Positions 33,950 to 44,099 of a DNA stretch of 64,000 nt are shown piece by piece (position 1 is the first letter of the stretch; each line of letters starts with the position of its first letter). Both the position numbers and the translations under genes were made by a program. The DNA is taken from contig CANQNQ010000002.1 of the NCBI GenBank assembly GCA_947625225.1, positions 1 to 64,000 of the forward strand, given 5' to 3'. A model generated the notes under the pieces. The model was not told where the DNA came from, made no database searches, and saw only the letters and a program-made list of their open reading frames with translations. Source of the stretch: an uncultured Clostridia bacterium (GTDB taxonomy: Bacteria > Bacillota > Clostridia > Christensenellales > CAG-917).

Positions 33950-34798
33950 TCAAAGTCTTGTGCGGCGCTTGCGCCTCAGCTGCGAGTTGCGCCTTGCCAC
34001 CGCCGAGGGGGAGATGCCATAGGCGTCCTCTATTTCGTCCTTGAGTTTGTCCATGGTCATATAGCGCTTTATCTCGCCGTGCTTGACTACGGAGATTATG
34101 CCCGTCTCCTCGCTGACGACGATGGACAGCACGTCCGTATCCTCCGTCACGCCTATTGCGGCGCGGTGGCGTGTGCCCATCTCTTTATTTACGTTGCGCT
34201 GCGTGAGCGTGAGGAAGCAGCCCGCAGCGATTATCTTGTTGCCGCGCACGATGACGGCGCCGTCGTGCAGAGGAGCCTTTGTGTTGAATATGCTTTCCAA
34301 CAGAGGCGCGGACAGCGTTGCGCCCAGGCGGGTGCCCGTGTCGAGTATGTTGTTGTGGATGTCGCCCGCGGTGTCTATTATGATTATCGCGCCCACGTCC
34401 TGCTTTGCCATATCCTGGCAGGCGGCGAGTATCTCGGAGGTGGCGTCGTGCAGTTCGTCATCACTGTTGTGCATCTCCGTGTTGCGGGCGGTGGAGACCT
34501 TCTGGAATATACTCTTGAGGTCGTTTTGATACACTACGCACGCCGCGATTATATCTACCAGCACCACGTAGTGCATTATGTATTTGGACACTTCGAGTAT
34601 CGTGCCCCCGCGGATCTCGGAGAGCACGGACACCAAAATTTCCAGAATACTGCCCAAAAGCAACAGTATAAGCACTTTCAGATTGCGCTTGTAGATGAAA
34701 AACAGTATCAGCAACGTCAGCACCGAGAGCAGTATAACGGCGTCGATGATGGCGTATGCATCCAGATTTTTGGCATATTCAACAAAGTTGTATGTCAT
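33950..34798 (-). CDS. cdaA: diadenylate cyclase CdaA
   Basis: CdaA makes the second messenger c-di-AMP from two ATP, at the membrane. The 282-residue protein has three N-terminal transmembrane helices and the DAC domain with LHDGAVIV (DGA motif) and MGTRHRAAIG (RHR motif), both intact. A coiled segment links the two. CdaR and glmM, its usual neighbours, are not adjacent; instead it follows a membrane-protein gene and holA. GAAGG lies before the ATG. Confidence 0.94.
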   Translation of the reverse strand: MTYNFVEYAKNLDAYAIIDAVILLSVLTLLILFFIYKRNLKVLILLLLGSILEILVSVLSEIRGGTILEVSKYIMHYVVLVDIIAACVVYQNDLKSIFQKVSTARNTEMHNSDDELHDATSEILAACQDMAKQDVGAIIIIDTAGDIHNNILDTGTRLGATLSAPLLESIFNTKAPLHDGAVIVRGNKIIAAGCFLTLTQRNVNKEMGTRHRAAIGVTEDTDVLSIVVSEETGIISVVKHGEIKRYMTMDKLKDEIEDAYGISPSAVARRNSQLRRKRRTRL

Positions 34799-34823
34799 AG
34801 TGCTACCTTCATCCCTTCAGATT

Positions 34824-35690
34824 TTATATATCGAACTCGTCAAAGACGTGGTCGGAGTTGTTGTCCTCGGACTTGTCGCCCGAGACTGCGCCGGCGTCCA
34901 GATCTTCGCCGAATACGTCGGCGTAGGACTTGCCGCCTTTGTTTTGCGAGGCGGTGAATCGTTCGCGCGTTTCGGGGTTGCGGAATGCGGACGCCTGTTT
35001 TGCAAACCACAATCCAAGCGCGATGACCGCGGCGAGATAAACGAAGTATATGACCACAGTGGTTATTGTGGCGGCGACGTCGATCTCGGTGACCATATAG
35101 CCCGCCTCAAGCAGCTGCTCCTGTATAAGCGCGCCCGTTTCGCCATTGTCGGTGACAAGCAGCATCACAAGACCGTCGCCCAACACCAGCAAGCCCAACA
35201 CTACCATGTACACGGCGAACCACATGTTGTAGGCATTGTGCGCCTCTACGGGGTTGAAACGGTAAAATTTTGCCACGATGAGGAACGCCGCGATGTACGC
35301 GCCCGTCAGCAGGAATATTTTTACCGGCGAGCTTGTGAACGCGTAAATGTCAGGCTCAAGTATCGCAAACGCTTCGATAAGCCCCACCACCAGCTGCACC
35401 GCGGCGGTGAACGCCATCACGATGTAGCAGAAGTCGCGGCGGGATATCGCGCGCGCATAGCGGCGAAAACCTATGGAGTACACCACCAGCGCGCCGAGGA
35501 ATGTGAACAGCGCGGGCAGCAAGCCCTCCAGCAGTATGTCGAATATAAGCGTGACTATCGCAAGGCGCGAGCTTACGTCCGTAACGACTATGTTGGCGTA
35601 TATCTCGTATATGGCGTTCACAAAGCATGCGAATATGAGAAACAGCCATATGAACGCGTGAAATTTTTTGTTGAGTTTGTCAGCTACCAT
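34824..35690 (-). CDS. polytopic membrane protein, function unknown
   Basis: This 288-residue protein has about six predicted transmembrane helices (the first at ~10-30, FHAFIWLFLIFACFVNAIY) and a hydrophilic acidic C-terminal tail of ~50 residues (from FRNPETRERFTASQNKGG). The ATG at 35690 follows GGAGAG; an open frame continues to 35735. It sits between holA and cdaA with short gaps, suggesting co-transcription. I recognise no family. The tail may face the cytoplasm and interact with CdaA, but this is conjecture. Confidence 0.7.
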   Translation of the reverse strand: MVADKLNKKFHAFIWLFLIFACFVNAIYEIYANIVVTDVSSRLAIVTLIFDILLEGLLPALFTFLGALVVYSIGFRRYARAISRRDFCYIVMAFTAAVQLVVGLIEAFAILEPDIYAFTSSPVKIFLLTGAYIAAFLIVAKFYRFNPVEAHNAYNMWFAVYMVVLGLLVLGDGLVMLLVTDNGETGALIQEQLLEAGYMVTEIDVAATITTVVIYFVYLAAVIALGLWFAKQASAFRNPETRERFTASQNKGGKSYADVFGEDLDAGAVSGDKSEDNNSDHVFDEFDI

Positions 35691-35756
35691 ATTCTCTCCG
35701 TCATAAAATTGGCACATGAGTGCGATTTTTTGCATATGTGACGCTTATAGCGTATG

Positions 35757-36740
35757 TCAATTGATGTTGATAAGCTCCAGCACCGCCTCGTGCATGGCGC
35801 TGTCCTCCTGCCGCTTGCCGCTGAGGATGTCGTATTGCAGGCGGTGGAGCATGTCCACGCTGTTTTTGAGGCGTATCTGCGTATAGTTTGCCAGCGTTCG
35901 CCTTATAAAATACAGCGCGTTGGGGGAGCCGCCGAAGTAGGACGCGAAATAGTCGTTTGTCGCGCCCTTGTTGAGCGAGACGTGCAACAGCTTTCTGAAG
36001 CGGTCGTACAGCCCGTTGATTATCACCCTTGGCAGCGTTCCGGCGTCCAGCATGGCGGTGAGGATATCCACTGTGCGAGCGCTGTCTCTGACGCTAACCG
36101 CGTCGGTGAGCATGTACAACCTGTAATCCAGATCCGCGTTGACCAGCTCCGTCACGTCCTTATAGGTTATGTTACCATCCGAAAACGCCTTGAGTTTGGC
36201 GGTTTCGGTGACTATGCGCGCCATGGAGCTTTGCGTGCGCTCTATCAGTTCCTTGCGTGCGGCGGCGTCCATCGTGCGCGCGGGAGGTTCTTTAAGCAAT
36301 GCGTCTATCTGCTCGCCCAACTCCTGCTCCGAAAGGGGAGCGCAGTTGACTGTGGTGCAATGCTTTGTGCCAAGCGACTTCGCCACGTCCGCGGGACAGC
36401 CTATCGCCAGCACAGTGCCCTCGTTGGGGGAGGCGAGATAGTCCTTGAGGACGGAAAGCTCCGCTTCCGTACACTTTTCAGAGAGTGTGAGCACCGCGAC
36501 CTTGCGCACGTCGAACACGGGGACGGTGTTGAGCGTTTCAAGCACTGCCGCCATCCCGTCCGCCTGCGAAAAGCGGGCGAAGTTGAACTGTGCGAACTCG
36601 TCGTCGACAAGGCGGCGGAACTGCTTGAGCGCAGTATAAACCAAATAATCGTCCACGCCGTAAACAACGTAAACCTTGTCGGCGTTTTCGCTGCCGTCAA
36701 GCACGGCGTTTATATGGGTGTTAAGCGCGCTCCAATTCAT
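35757..36740 (-). CDS. holA: DNA polymerase III delta subunit
   Basis: HolA is the clamp-loader subunit that opens the sliding clamp. The 327-residue protein has an N-terminal AAA+-like domain beginning MNWSALNTHI and VYVVYGVDDYLVYTALKQFR, RKVAVLTLSE, a lid and the C-terminal collar domain (TELVNADLDYRLYMLTDAV, GLYDRFRKLL). GAGG lies 5 bases before the ATG at 36740. Confidence 0.9.
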   Translation of the reverse strand: MNWSALNTHINAVLDGSENADKVYVVYGVDDYLVYTALKQFRRLVDDEFAQFNFARFSQADGMAAVLETLNTVPVFDVRKVAVLTLSEKCTEAELSVLKDYLASPNEGTVLAIGCPADVAKSLGTKHCTTVNCAPLSEQELGEQIDALLKEPPARTMDAAARKELIERTQSSMARIVTETAKLKAFSDGNITYKDVTELVNADLDYRLYMLTDAVSVRDSARTVDILTAMLDAGTLPRVIINGLYDRFRKLLHVSLNKGATNDYFASYFGGSPNALYFIRRTLANYTQIRLKNSVDMLHRLQYDILSGKRQEDSAMHEAVLELININ

Positions 36741-37038
36741 TTTTACCTCAATGATATAATATAACATTTAATTTTGCGCGTGTAAAGAATTAGAAAAATT
36801 TTTATGAAAAATTATAGACATTTAACCCTTTTGGAATATATTTTTTTGCGTTTTCCGGGCATAAAACGGCGAAATATGCGCGTATTGCGGCGTTGAGCGG
36901 CAAATTTGAGCGCATAAACGCTTGCTTTGCGCACCCGCGCGTTTTTGACGGGCAAGAGGCGCAAAAGGTGGATATGGACAAAGCGCGGAGATAGTGATAT
37001 AATGCCTTTATGCAGGTATGCGCTTTAAGGAGGGGATC
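36741..37038. other. divergent intergenic region
   Basis: No gene is seen between holA and the FAD enzyme. The left half is AT-rich. The right half carries the rightward promoter listed separately. Confidence 0.5.
36975..37003 (+). promoter_or_regulatory. promoter of FAD oxidoreductase/radical SAM unit
   Basis: TGGACA (36975-36980), 17 bases, TATAAT (36998-37003), 36 bases before the start codon. Confidence 0.7.
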
Positions 37039-38376
37039 ATGAACTTTAAGATAGCTGTCGTCGGACTTGGACAGGGCGGAGCGGTCGCCGCGTATAAACT
37101 TGCGCTTGATGGCAACGACGTGACCGTCTACGAGGCGCAGCAAAGGGGCGAAGTCAGTTACGATTGGCACGACGACATACGCTTCGATATATTTGAAAAC
37201 ACCGATGTGCCCGCGCCCACGCGCGAGGCGTACAGGGCAAAGAGCAAGTGGCTGTTTGTGTCTCCAAATTGGCTAAGCGCGCTGCCAATGCCGCCCGCTC
37301 CAGAAATGGAAGAGGTGTCCATAGATCGCCGCGCGCTGAGCGAGCACTTTGCAAAACTGCTTGAAGAGGCGGGTTGCAAGCTGCGTTTCGGCGTGATGGT
37401 GACGGGTCTCGCGCTTGAAAACGGCTCCGTAAAGGGCGTGAGGACGGCGGACGGCGAGGAAAGATACGACCTCGTGATAGACGCAAGCGGTATGGATTCT
37501 CCGCTCCGCGCGCAATTGCCCCAGAAGTGGTGCGTGCAGGGCGAGGTCAACAAGGAGGGCGTGCTGTACGGCTACCGCGCATTTTTCAAGGCTCCCGACG
37601 GCGCAAAGCCGCTTGAGGAGGGCATAAACAGCTCGCTTGTTCTGAAGCACATGGGCGGCAAGGGCATAAGTTGGTGCAACCTCACCGAGGACGGCAAGAC
37701 GGACGTGCTAATAGGCAGGATAGGCGCACTGAGCGACGAGGAGATAGAAGCGGCAATTTGCGACATGAGGTCACATTTTGACATACTGAGCGAGGATATT
37801 TTGAGCGAAAGACGCGTAAAGATATGCTTAAGGAGCGGCATTGCCGTGGGCGTGGCGGACGGCTACGTCGCGATAGGCGACAGCGCGTTTATGACCATGC
37901 CGCTGATGGGCAGTGGGATAGAATCCTCCATGAAAGCGGGCAAATTGTTTGCGGATATGGTGGCAAACGGAGACGTAACGGACTTCGGCGCGGCGCAGCT
38001 GTGGAAGTTTTGGAGACAGTATATGCGCGTATATGGCGGCGACTTCGCGCTTATAGACGTTGTGAAAAGCTGGGCGCTGGCGCAAAAGCCGGAAATGATA
38101 GATTGGGTGTTTTCAAGTGGACTTATAGAGCGCAGCGACCTCGCGCTGGTCAGCACGGACTCCAACGCGACAAAGCAGGGCATTCCCGCAAAGAGCATAT
38201 TCAAAAAGATAGGCATACTGCTCAAAAAACCCTCGTTCGTGGGCTCTGCGCTTAGGGCTGTGGTGCGCGCGCTGATGGCAAAACGCTGCGCGACGCACGC
38301 GCCCAAAAAGTACGACGAGCGCCGCATAAGGCGATGGGCTGCGCGCTACGATAAGCGCATAGGCAAGTACAACTGA
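37039..38376 (+). CDS. NAD(P)/FAD-dependent oxidoreductase (geranylgeranyl-reductase-like)
   Basis: This 445-residue flavoprotein has the dinucleotide fold FKIAVVGLGQGGAVAAYKLAL, a second strand ending in VTVYEAQ, DLVIDASGMDSPLR, and GYVAIGDSAFMTMPLMGSGI, the FAD-binding end motif of the FixC/geranylgeranyl reductase and PHBH groups. The C-terminal ~80 residues are helical and basic. Substrate unknown; reduction of isoprenoid lipids is one possibility. GGAGGGG precedes the ATG at 37039. It is followed 7 bases later by a radical SAM gene. Confidence 0.8.
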   Translation: MNFKIAVVGLGQGGAVAAYKLALDGNDVTVYEAQQRGEVSYDWHDDIRFDIFENTDVPAPTREAYRAKSKWLFVSPNWLSALPMPPAPEMEEVSIDRRALSEHFAKLLEEAGCKLRFGVMVTGLALENGSVKGVRTADGEERYDLVIDASGMDSPLRAQLPQKWCVQGEVNKEGVLYGYRAFFKAPDGAKPLEEGINSSLVLKHMGGKGISWCNLTEDGKTDVLIGRIGALSDEEIEAAICDMRSHFDILSEDILSERRVKICLRSGIAVGVADGYVAIGDSAFMTMPLMGSGIESSMKAGKLFADMVANGDVTDFGAAQLWKFWRQYMRVYGGDFALIDVVKSWALAQKPEMIDWVFSSGLIERSDLALVSTDSNATKQGIPAKSIFKKIGILLKKPSFVGSALRAVVRALMAKRCATHAPKKYDERRIRRWAARYDKRIGKYN

Positions 38377-38383
38377 GGCACAT

Positions 38384-39214
38384 ATGGCGGACATAAGAAT
38401 AGCTCGCGTGGGCTTGCACAGGTTTGAGGAGCCTTGTATTTCGGGGACGAGGGGCAGCGGAACGGTGTTTTTTTCCGGCTGCAATCTGAGGTGCAGGTTC
38501 TGTCAAAACTACGAGATATCCCGCGACGACAAGGGCATCCCGGTGGATGGCGACACGCTGTTGAGGCTTATGCAATACCTTGTCGACGAGGGCGCGCACA
38601 ACATCAATCTTGTGACTCCGTCAAATTACACAAACGTGCTTATTCCCGTACTTGAACGCGCAAAATCGTTGCTTAAAGTGCCGATCGTGTGGAACAGCAG
38701 CGGTTACGAAAGCGTTGCCAACCTCAAAAAACTTGAGGGGTATGTGGATATATATTTGCCCGACTTCAAGTACAGCGACGACGATATGGCGTGGCGATAT
38801 TCGCACGCAAAAGGGTACAGGGACGTTGCGGCAAAGGCTATAGGCGAGATGCGACGCCAGCAGCCCGCGGACGTGTTTGACGACGACGGGATAATGTGGC
38901 GGGGCGTAATAGTGCGCCATTTGGTGCTGCCTTGCGGTGTGGAAAACGCGCGCGGCGTGAGCAGGGAGATCGCGGCGATAGACAAAAGCATGTACGTCAG
39001 CATGATGGGACAATATTTTCCGACTCCCGCCGTGGCGGACGACCCGACGCTTGGCAGACGGCTGACAGAGGAAGAGTACGACGCCGCGATAGACGGTTTT
39101 TTCGAGGCGGGGCTTACAAACGGGTTCAGTCAATCCTTGGACAGCGCGACGGAGGAGTATGTGCCCGACTTCGACCTTGGCGCGCTGGAGTCACTTATAG
39201 CGCGGCTAAAGTAG
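38384..39214 (+). CDS. radical SAM protein, PflX/COG1313-like
   Basis: This 276-residue protein carries the [4Fe-4S] motif CNLRCRFC (Cys33, Cys37, Cys40) in GTVFFSGCNLRCRFCQNYE, typical of the PflX-like activase-related group. There is no SPASM or other added cluster domain. The middle region (WNSSGYESVANLKKL, VDIYLPDFKY) fits the family barrel. GAGG precedes the ATG. Probably co-transcribed with the flavoprotein. Substrate protein or reaction unknown. Confidence 0.85.
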   Translation: MADIRIARVGLHRFEEPCISGTRGSGTVFFSGCNLRCRFCQNYEISRDDKGIPVDGDTLLRLMQYLVDEGAHNINLVTPSNYTNVLIPVLERAKSLLKVPIVWNSSGYESVANLKKLEGYVDIYLPDFKYSDDDMAWRYSHAKGYRDVAAKAIGEMRRQQPADVFDDDGIMWRGVIVRHLVLPCGVENARGVSREIAAIDKSMYVSMMGQYFPTPAVADDPTLGRRLTEEEYDAAIDGFFEAGLTNGFSQSLDSATEEYVPDFDLGALESLIARLK

Positions 39215-39352
39215 GTGCGATACAGATTGCATAATGAGGCGATCAAATTTGCATAATTATTTAACGATTTGATTTGTTTGGCAAGGTTTTTCATTAAAAT
39301 TATTAAAAAACAGCCCAAAAAATGGTATTTTATAAATTTTATTATAAATAAG

Positions 39353-39380
39353 TTGACAAATACTGCATATACATTATAAA
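39353..39380 (+). promoter_or_regulatory. promoter of second giant lipoprotein gene
   Basis: Consensus TTGACA (39353-39358), 16 bases, TATAAA (39375-39380), in an AT-rich region, leaving a leader of about 80 bases. Confidence 0.7.
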
Positions 39381-39467
39381 ATTATATTCATTATAAATAG
39401 ACTAAAAAACATCTAAAACGCGGGCGCGTCCCGCGCGAATCGATTGCTTTCATACAGGAGGCGAACA

Positions 39468-42400
39468 ATGAGAAAAAGACTTTTGACGGTTGTCTGCGTA
39501 GCTCTTGCACTTATTTTGGCGCTTGGCGTGTTTGTTGCGTGCAACAAGGACAAGGATAAAGACTTCACCGTCACGTTTAAGGACGGATCCGACGTCGTCA
39601 AGACTGTCAGCGTACAGAGAGGTGGCGGGCTTGCCGCCAAGGATATCCCCGCCGCGCCCAAGCACGAAGGCGAGGTCTTTGACGGCTGGTATGTGGACGC
39701 CGACGTCGTTTCGACAGGCTATGTGCCCTCCGGCAGCATCACCGCGCTTGCCAAGTACCATACTCCCGCCGCGGGCGAATACATAGTGAAGTTTTCGCTT
39801 GGCGAATACGATGGCAACGGCTCCGCTCCGTCGGATATGGCGGCGACCAGCGGCATGCTTGTGGAGCTGCCCAACGTTGATTTCGACTTCCAAGGTTTGA
39901 TATTCGGCGGCTGGCAGATAGAGGGTCAGACGGGCACGCTGTACGGCGCGGGCGATGTATACCAGGTGTTTGGCAGCGTCAACTTTGTCGCGACCTGGGT
40001 GGTGAACGAGGCGGCGGCAGACGTCACTTTGAGCTTTGTCGCAAACGGCGGCAGCGACACCGCGGCTGTCACGGCAAAGCCGGGCGAGCTTATAAACGCG
40101 CCTGCGGCTCCTCAAAAGCAGGGCTTGACCTTTGTCGGCTGGTATACCAATGCGGAGCTGACAGGGGAGGCGGTGCAATTCCCCGCGCGCATGCCCAAGG
40201 ACGGCGGCACCTACTATGCAAAGTGGGCGACTCGCTATATCGTGAGGAGGCAATTGCAGAATGTTGCGGGCGACGGCTACACACCCGACGACGTAATATA
40301 TGACATTCCCGAAGGGGATCCCATCACCGAGGTGGACGTCACCGCGGCGATAACCGGTTTTGTATTTGTGGACGGCGAGACAGTGTTCACCCCCGTAAAC
40401 GGCGGCGTGTACGAGCTGAAGTACGACAGACAGCACTACACCGTGACCTACAAGCTCAACCTCGATGACTATGAGGTTGAAAACGAGCAAGTGGACAGCG
40501 TCGTCTACGGACAGAGATACAAGGTTGCGGAGCAGCTTTACGGCGGCGCGGAGGGCTATATGTTCAAGGGCTGGTCCGAGGCGGAGGAAGGCAGTGTGGT
40601 CAAGGAGTACGTCACCATAACGGGTCCCATGACGCTGTACGCGCAGTGGCTGGAAGCATATCTTGACGCCAACGGCGGCTACGACTACATCTACTACGAC
40701 GCCGACGCGCCCTCAAAGATATACCTTGAAAGACTGGGCATGGACGATTATGTCGAGGGCAAGTTTGACGTCGCTACGCAGAAGTTTATGTTCAACATGA
40801 GCGATTTCCAGCTGACGGGCACCCTCAATCAGGAGGTAGGCAGCTACTGCTACGACGTGGGCGACAAGACGTACTATTGGTACAATGACGCGAAAGAAAG
40901 CATAGAGGAGGACAGTTATGTCGTGCTGCACGACGACGGCACCGCCAAGGTGAAGGTGACGGACGGCGTGTTCAGCAGATACAAGGCAGGCAATGACGGG
41001 CTGGAAATTCAGACCTTGCCCGCGGGCGAATATGACAACGTGACCTATCTCTACGACAGCGGCAACTTCGATTATGTGCTGACCATCACGGCGGACAACG
41101 GCACCGTGTACGAGTTCGGCTTTGCCAACGGTTGGGCAAACAAGCTCCGCGACGATTCTCCCGACATGGCGCACTTCGATGTGTTCTTTACGCGCGGACT
41201 CGAGGCGGGCTACTACTGCGTGGGCATAGACGAAGAAGGCTATCTTGACACCAGCCTTATTGTAATACTCACCGGTTACGGCACGGCGATCGTCGTTATG
41301 GACACTGAACAGTATGTTTGCGAATACGAAGTGTATGAAACGGATCTCGGCCTCGGCGTGGAAGCGGTGCTCGATTTGTCAAGCACAGGCGTCAACAGAG
41401 TGCTGCGCATCCTGTCCAGCGATTATATCGGCACGACCACAAGCGGCTACATCCTGCGCGGCCTGAGCCAATACAATGGCATGGGCGAGGATGGCGTCTA
41501 CACCAACGGCAACGAAAGCCTGTTCCTCACCGGTTACAGCCTCGCTTTGGAGAACGTAGCCGCAAACGAGCTTTATGACGGCTATTGCAACGCCATACTC
41601 AGCATAAATGGCAGAAATGAGAATATGAAGTATGTCGTCAGCGACTACTTTGACAGCGAGTACTATGGCGACGACTTTGTAGGATTGGAAAATACTCAAT
41701 ACAGTTTGTACATTTTGAATTTGTACAGCGCTGTCGACGGCGCATGGCAACCTTACAACAGGCAGGCATACGCGCTTGCAAAACTAGTGGGCAAGGAGTG
41801 GCAGTTTAGCTTTGGCTGGATGCCGGACGAGCTGACTCAAGCAAATGATTCATATTTCTATGCCGACCTCACCGAGGGCAGCTTGGATCTCGGCTATATA
41901 ATTATGAAGGCCGATAGCGCCTCGCAAAACGGCGGCGCAATGATGTTTGTGGACAAAGCCGGCAACGTGAAAGTCGGCACCTATGCCAAGGACGCGGTCG
42001 ACGGGCAGTATACCTTCACCGCGGACAGCACGAGTCTGAAGTTCCGCTTGCAGGCTTACGACGATGATTCCACGTTCCAAATGTTCTTCGCTTACAGCCC
42101 GGACAACCACGTCATCAACGGCGAGTTCAAACACGACAACGAAATGTTGTCCATCGACTTCATTTGGGCGTCATATGTGGACGCGTACGGGATCCAGCAC
42201 AACGGCACTTACTACGACGTGACCGATGGCAGCAGCCCGACGTACAAGTTTGTCTGCGCGGACGAGAATTGTGACATTGCCTTCACTTTTACTGTCGAGG
42301 ACGGCGGGGACGGCGAGGACGACAAGTTTATCCTTTCGGACGAGGCGGCGGTTGACGCAACGGACTACTTCTATCTGGATCTGGAAGAGCAAAGTATTTA

Positions 42401-44033
42401 CACCGGCCTCAAATTGACCGTGGACGCTTCGCTCAACGCGACAATAAGCAACTGCGACGATCCCTCGGTGGACTCTCCCGTGTTCACGGAAGTGGTGAAA
42501 GGCAAGCTTGAAGTTTTCGACCTCATCAACGGAATTTATACGTTTGCCAACTTGCAGGTGAGTGATGAAGACCTTGCGACCGAATTTGGGATGAATGATA
42601 GCTTCAATGTGATGTTCCTGACAGTGACCGCAACGGGCGGCGTGCAGATGAATGCGTTTATGACATCCGACCACTTGGCTGGCACATATACCGTTAAGGA
42701 TTTGAAGGGACAGCCCGCAAATATCACCTCCCTTGGTCTCAACGGCTTTGGCGACGGCACCATGGAAATGGCTGCCGAGGGCTTGTTGATGATCGCCAAC
42801 TATACCGTGTCGGCGTACCGCGACGGGCACTACATCGTCACGCTGGCGGCAGGCAGCACAAGTTATTCCTTTGAATTGAATACCTCGGACAACACCGCAG
42901 TCTTGCTCGACAGTGAGGGCTTCATGATGTACAATCTGACCGATGGCATGTATATTTACAACGTTTATATGCTGTTGGACGGCAAGGGCAATGTGGACAT
43001 CATATACTATGACAGCAAAACAGATGAGACAAAGACGGTAAGCGAATCCACAAGCACATACGATATGGATGAGGAAAATCCCGGCTACGGCAGTGTGACC
43101 CTCAATTATGTCGTCTTTAGTGAAGGGACGGATATGTCATATACGCAAAAGGTGCATTGGAATGACAACGTCGATTATTTGCGCGATGTATACGGCATGA
43201 CCGAAAATTTCCAATTTGTGTTGGTCACGTTGGGTAGCTACCAGTGCTTCCTGGTGTACAATGAGGCGTTGGAAGATATCTTTGTGTGCGACGACGGCTC
43301 CGTGCTTGTGACGGATGGCTATTTCCAGGCCGAATACATCGACAAATACGGCAACTACTATTCAAGCGGGCAGTTTGTTATAGAGGAGCGCGAATATTAC
43401 AATGTCTATCTGGAGTCTACGACAATTGATTTGCTCAGGTTCAGCAGCAACGATGACTTCACCTTTGTACTGTTTGACGACGGCACTTTCCACCGCGTTG
43501 GCAACGAGATAGGCGCATACGATTATTTTGGCTCGGCAACCGTTTACTTTGATGGAGAGGGTGGGTTCTTGTTCAACAGTGATACGTTGGGCATTATGTT
43601 TGGCACATATGTCCTCGAAGATGACATCTACTCTTCCGCTACGGGCTATATCTATCAAGAGGTCACCGTGACCGTCCCCGAGGATTACGACGATGACGGC
43701 AATCCAACGGGTTACGTTGATTTCAGATTCCAGCTCGACCAAAACAGCTATAGCTGCTACCTGTATGACGAGAGCATTGCAGGCGAATTTACCAATGATG
43801 TGAGCAACAATACTGTCGTAAACATGTATGGCAACGGATATATGGAGTTCTTGATTGTGTTGGAGGACGGTACGCAGGTGGCTGTGGTGCTGTACAGCAT
43901 TGAAGAGGAAGCGGACGGCGAAGAATGCTATACATGCATTATGGTGGACCTCGAAACCCTGGTGGCATACACTTTCAGCTTGGACCTTGTAAACAAGACG
44001 TACGTCTATTCAGGTATGGAATCTTTGACTTGA
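39468..44033 (+). CDS. giant cell-surface lipoprotein with InlB/Flg_new-type repeats
   Basis: This 1,521-residue protein starts with a lipoprotein signal (MRKRLLTVVCVALALILALG, lipobox FVAC). Residues ~30-400 hold Listeria-Bacteroides (Flg_new/InlB-B) repeats, each ending in an FxGW...YAKW-type strand: EVFDGWYVDA, LTFVGWYTNA with YYAKW, and YMFKGWSEAE with LYAQW. The remaining ~1,100 residues are a long run of divergent beta-rich repeats dominated by Asp, Tyr, Gly and Thr. There is no transmembrane anchor at the C-terminus, so attachment is by lipid only. GGAGG precedes the ATG. Likely a surface adhesin or scaffold; no enzyme motif is seen. Confidence 0.85.
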   Translation: MRKRLLTVVCVALALILALGVFVACNKDKDKDFTVTFKDGSDVVKTVSVQRGGGLAAKDIPAAPKHEGEVFDGWYVDADVVSTGYVPSGSITALAKYHTPAAGEYIVKFSLGEYDGNGSAPSDMAATSGMLVELPNVDFDFQGLIFGGWQIEGQTGTLYGAGDVYQVFGSVNFVATWVVNEAAADVTLSFVANGGSDTAAVTAKPGELINAPAAPQKQGLTFVGWYTNAELTGEAVQFPARMPKDGGTYYAKWATRYIVRRQLQNVAGDGYTPDDVIYDIPEGDPITEVDVTAAITGFVFVDGETVFTPVNGGVYELKYDRQHYTVTYKLNLDDYEVENEQVDSVVYGQRYKVAEQLYGGAEGYMFKGWSEAEEGSVVKEYVTITGPMTLYAQWLEAYLDANGGYDYIYYDADAPSKIYLERLGMDDYVEGKFDVATQKFMFNMSDFQLTGTLNQEVGSYCYDVGDKTYYWYNDAKESIEEDSYVVLHDDGTAKVKVTDGVFSRYKAGNDGLEIQTLPAGEYDNVTYLYDSGNFDYVLTITADNGTVYEFGFANGWANKLRDDSPDMAHFDVFFTRGLEAGYYCVGIDEEGYLDTSLIVILTGYGTAIVVMDTEQYVCEYEVYETDLGLGVEAVLDLSSTGVNRVLRILSSDYIGTTTSGYILRGLSQYNGMGEDGVYTNGNESLFLTGYSLALENVAANELYDGYCNAILSINGRNENMKYVVSDYFDSEYYGDDFVGLENTQYSLYILNLYSAVDGAWQPYNRQAYALAKLVGKEWQFSFGWMPDELTQANDSYFYADLTEGSLDLGYIIMKADSASQNGGAMMFVDKAGNVKVGTYAKDAVDGQYTFTADSTSLKFRLQAYDDDSTFQMFFAYSPDNHVINGEFKHDNEMLSIDFIWASYVDAYGIQHNGTYYDVTDGSSPTYKFVCADENCDIAFTFTVEDGGDGEDDKFILSDEAAVDATDYFYLDLEEQSIYTGLKLTVDASLNATISNCDDPSVDSPVFTEVVKGKLEVFDLINGIYTFANLQVSDEDLATEFGMNDSFNVMFLTVTATGGVQMNAFMTSDHLAGTYTVKDLKGQPANITSLGLNGFGDGTMEMAAEGLLMIANYTVSAYRDGHYIVTLAAGSTSYSFELNTSDNTAVLLDSEGFMMYNLTDGMYIYNVYMLLDGKGNVDIIYYDSKTDETKTVSESTSTYDMDEENPGYGSVTLNYVVFSEGTDMSYTQKVHWNDNVDYLRDVYGMTENFQFVLVTLGSYQCFLVYNEALEDIFVCDDGSVLVTDGYFQAEYIDKYGNYYSSGQFVIEEREYYNVYLESTTIDLLRFSSNDDFTFVLFDDGTFHRVGNEIGAYDYFGSATVYFDGEGGFLFNSDTLGIMFGTYVLEDDIYSSATGYIYQEVTVTVPEDYDDDGNPTGYVDFRFQLDQNSYSCYLYDESIAGEFTNDVSNNTVVNMYGNGYMEFLIVLEDGTQVAVVLYSIEEEADGEECYTCIMVDLETLVAYTFSLDLVNKTYVYSGMESLT

Positions 44034-44053
44034 TGTCAAAGCGCAAAATGATG

Positions 44054-44083
44054 ACGCGCGCGGACAAGTTCTGCGCGCGTTTT
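44054..44083 (+). terminator. terminator of second giant lipoprotein gene
   Basis: ACGCGCGCGGA pairs with TTCTGCGCGCGT around a short loop, followed by TTT. An AATACAGGT copy on the other strand begins five bases later. Confidence 0.8.
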
Positions 44084-44087
44084 GCAT

Positions 44088-44096
44088 ACCTGTATT
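44088..44096 (-). repeat. AATACAGGT motif
   Basis: Reverse-strand core with TTTTGC before and ATGCAAAAC after, adjacent to the terminator. Confidence 0.65.
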
Positions 44097-44099
44097 GCA

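Noticed and set aside
36802-37170. Open frame of 122 codons on the reverse strand between holA and the FAD gene
   Set aside because: It overlaps the start of the clear FAD oxidoreductase gene, has no ribosome site and no protein-like composition.
41698-41706. AATACAGTT in the second giant lipoprotein gene
   Set aside because: It misses the final GGT of the motif by one base and lacks the NGC flank; kept out of the count.
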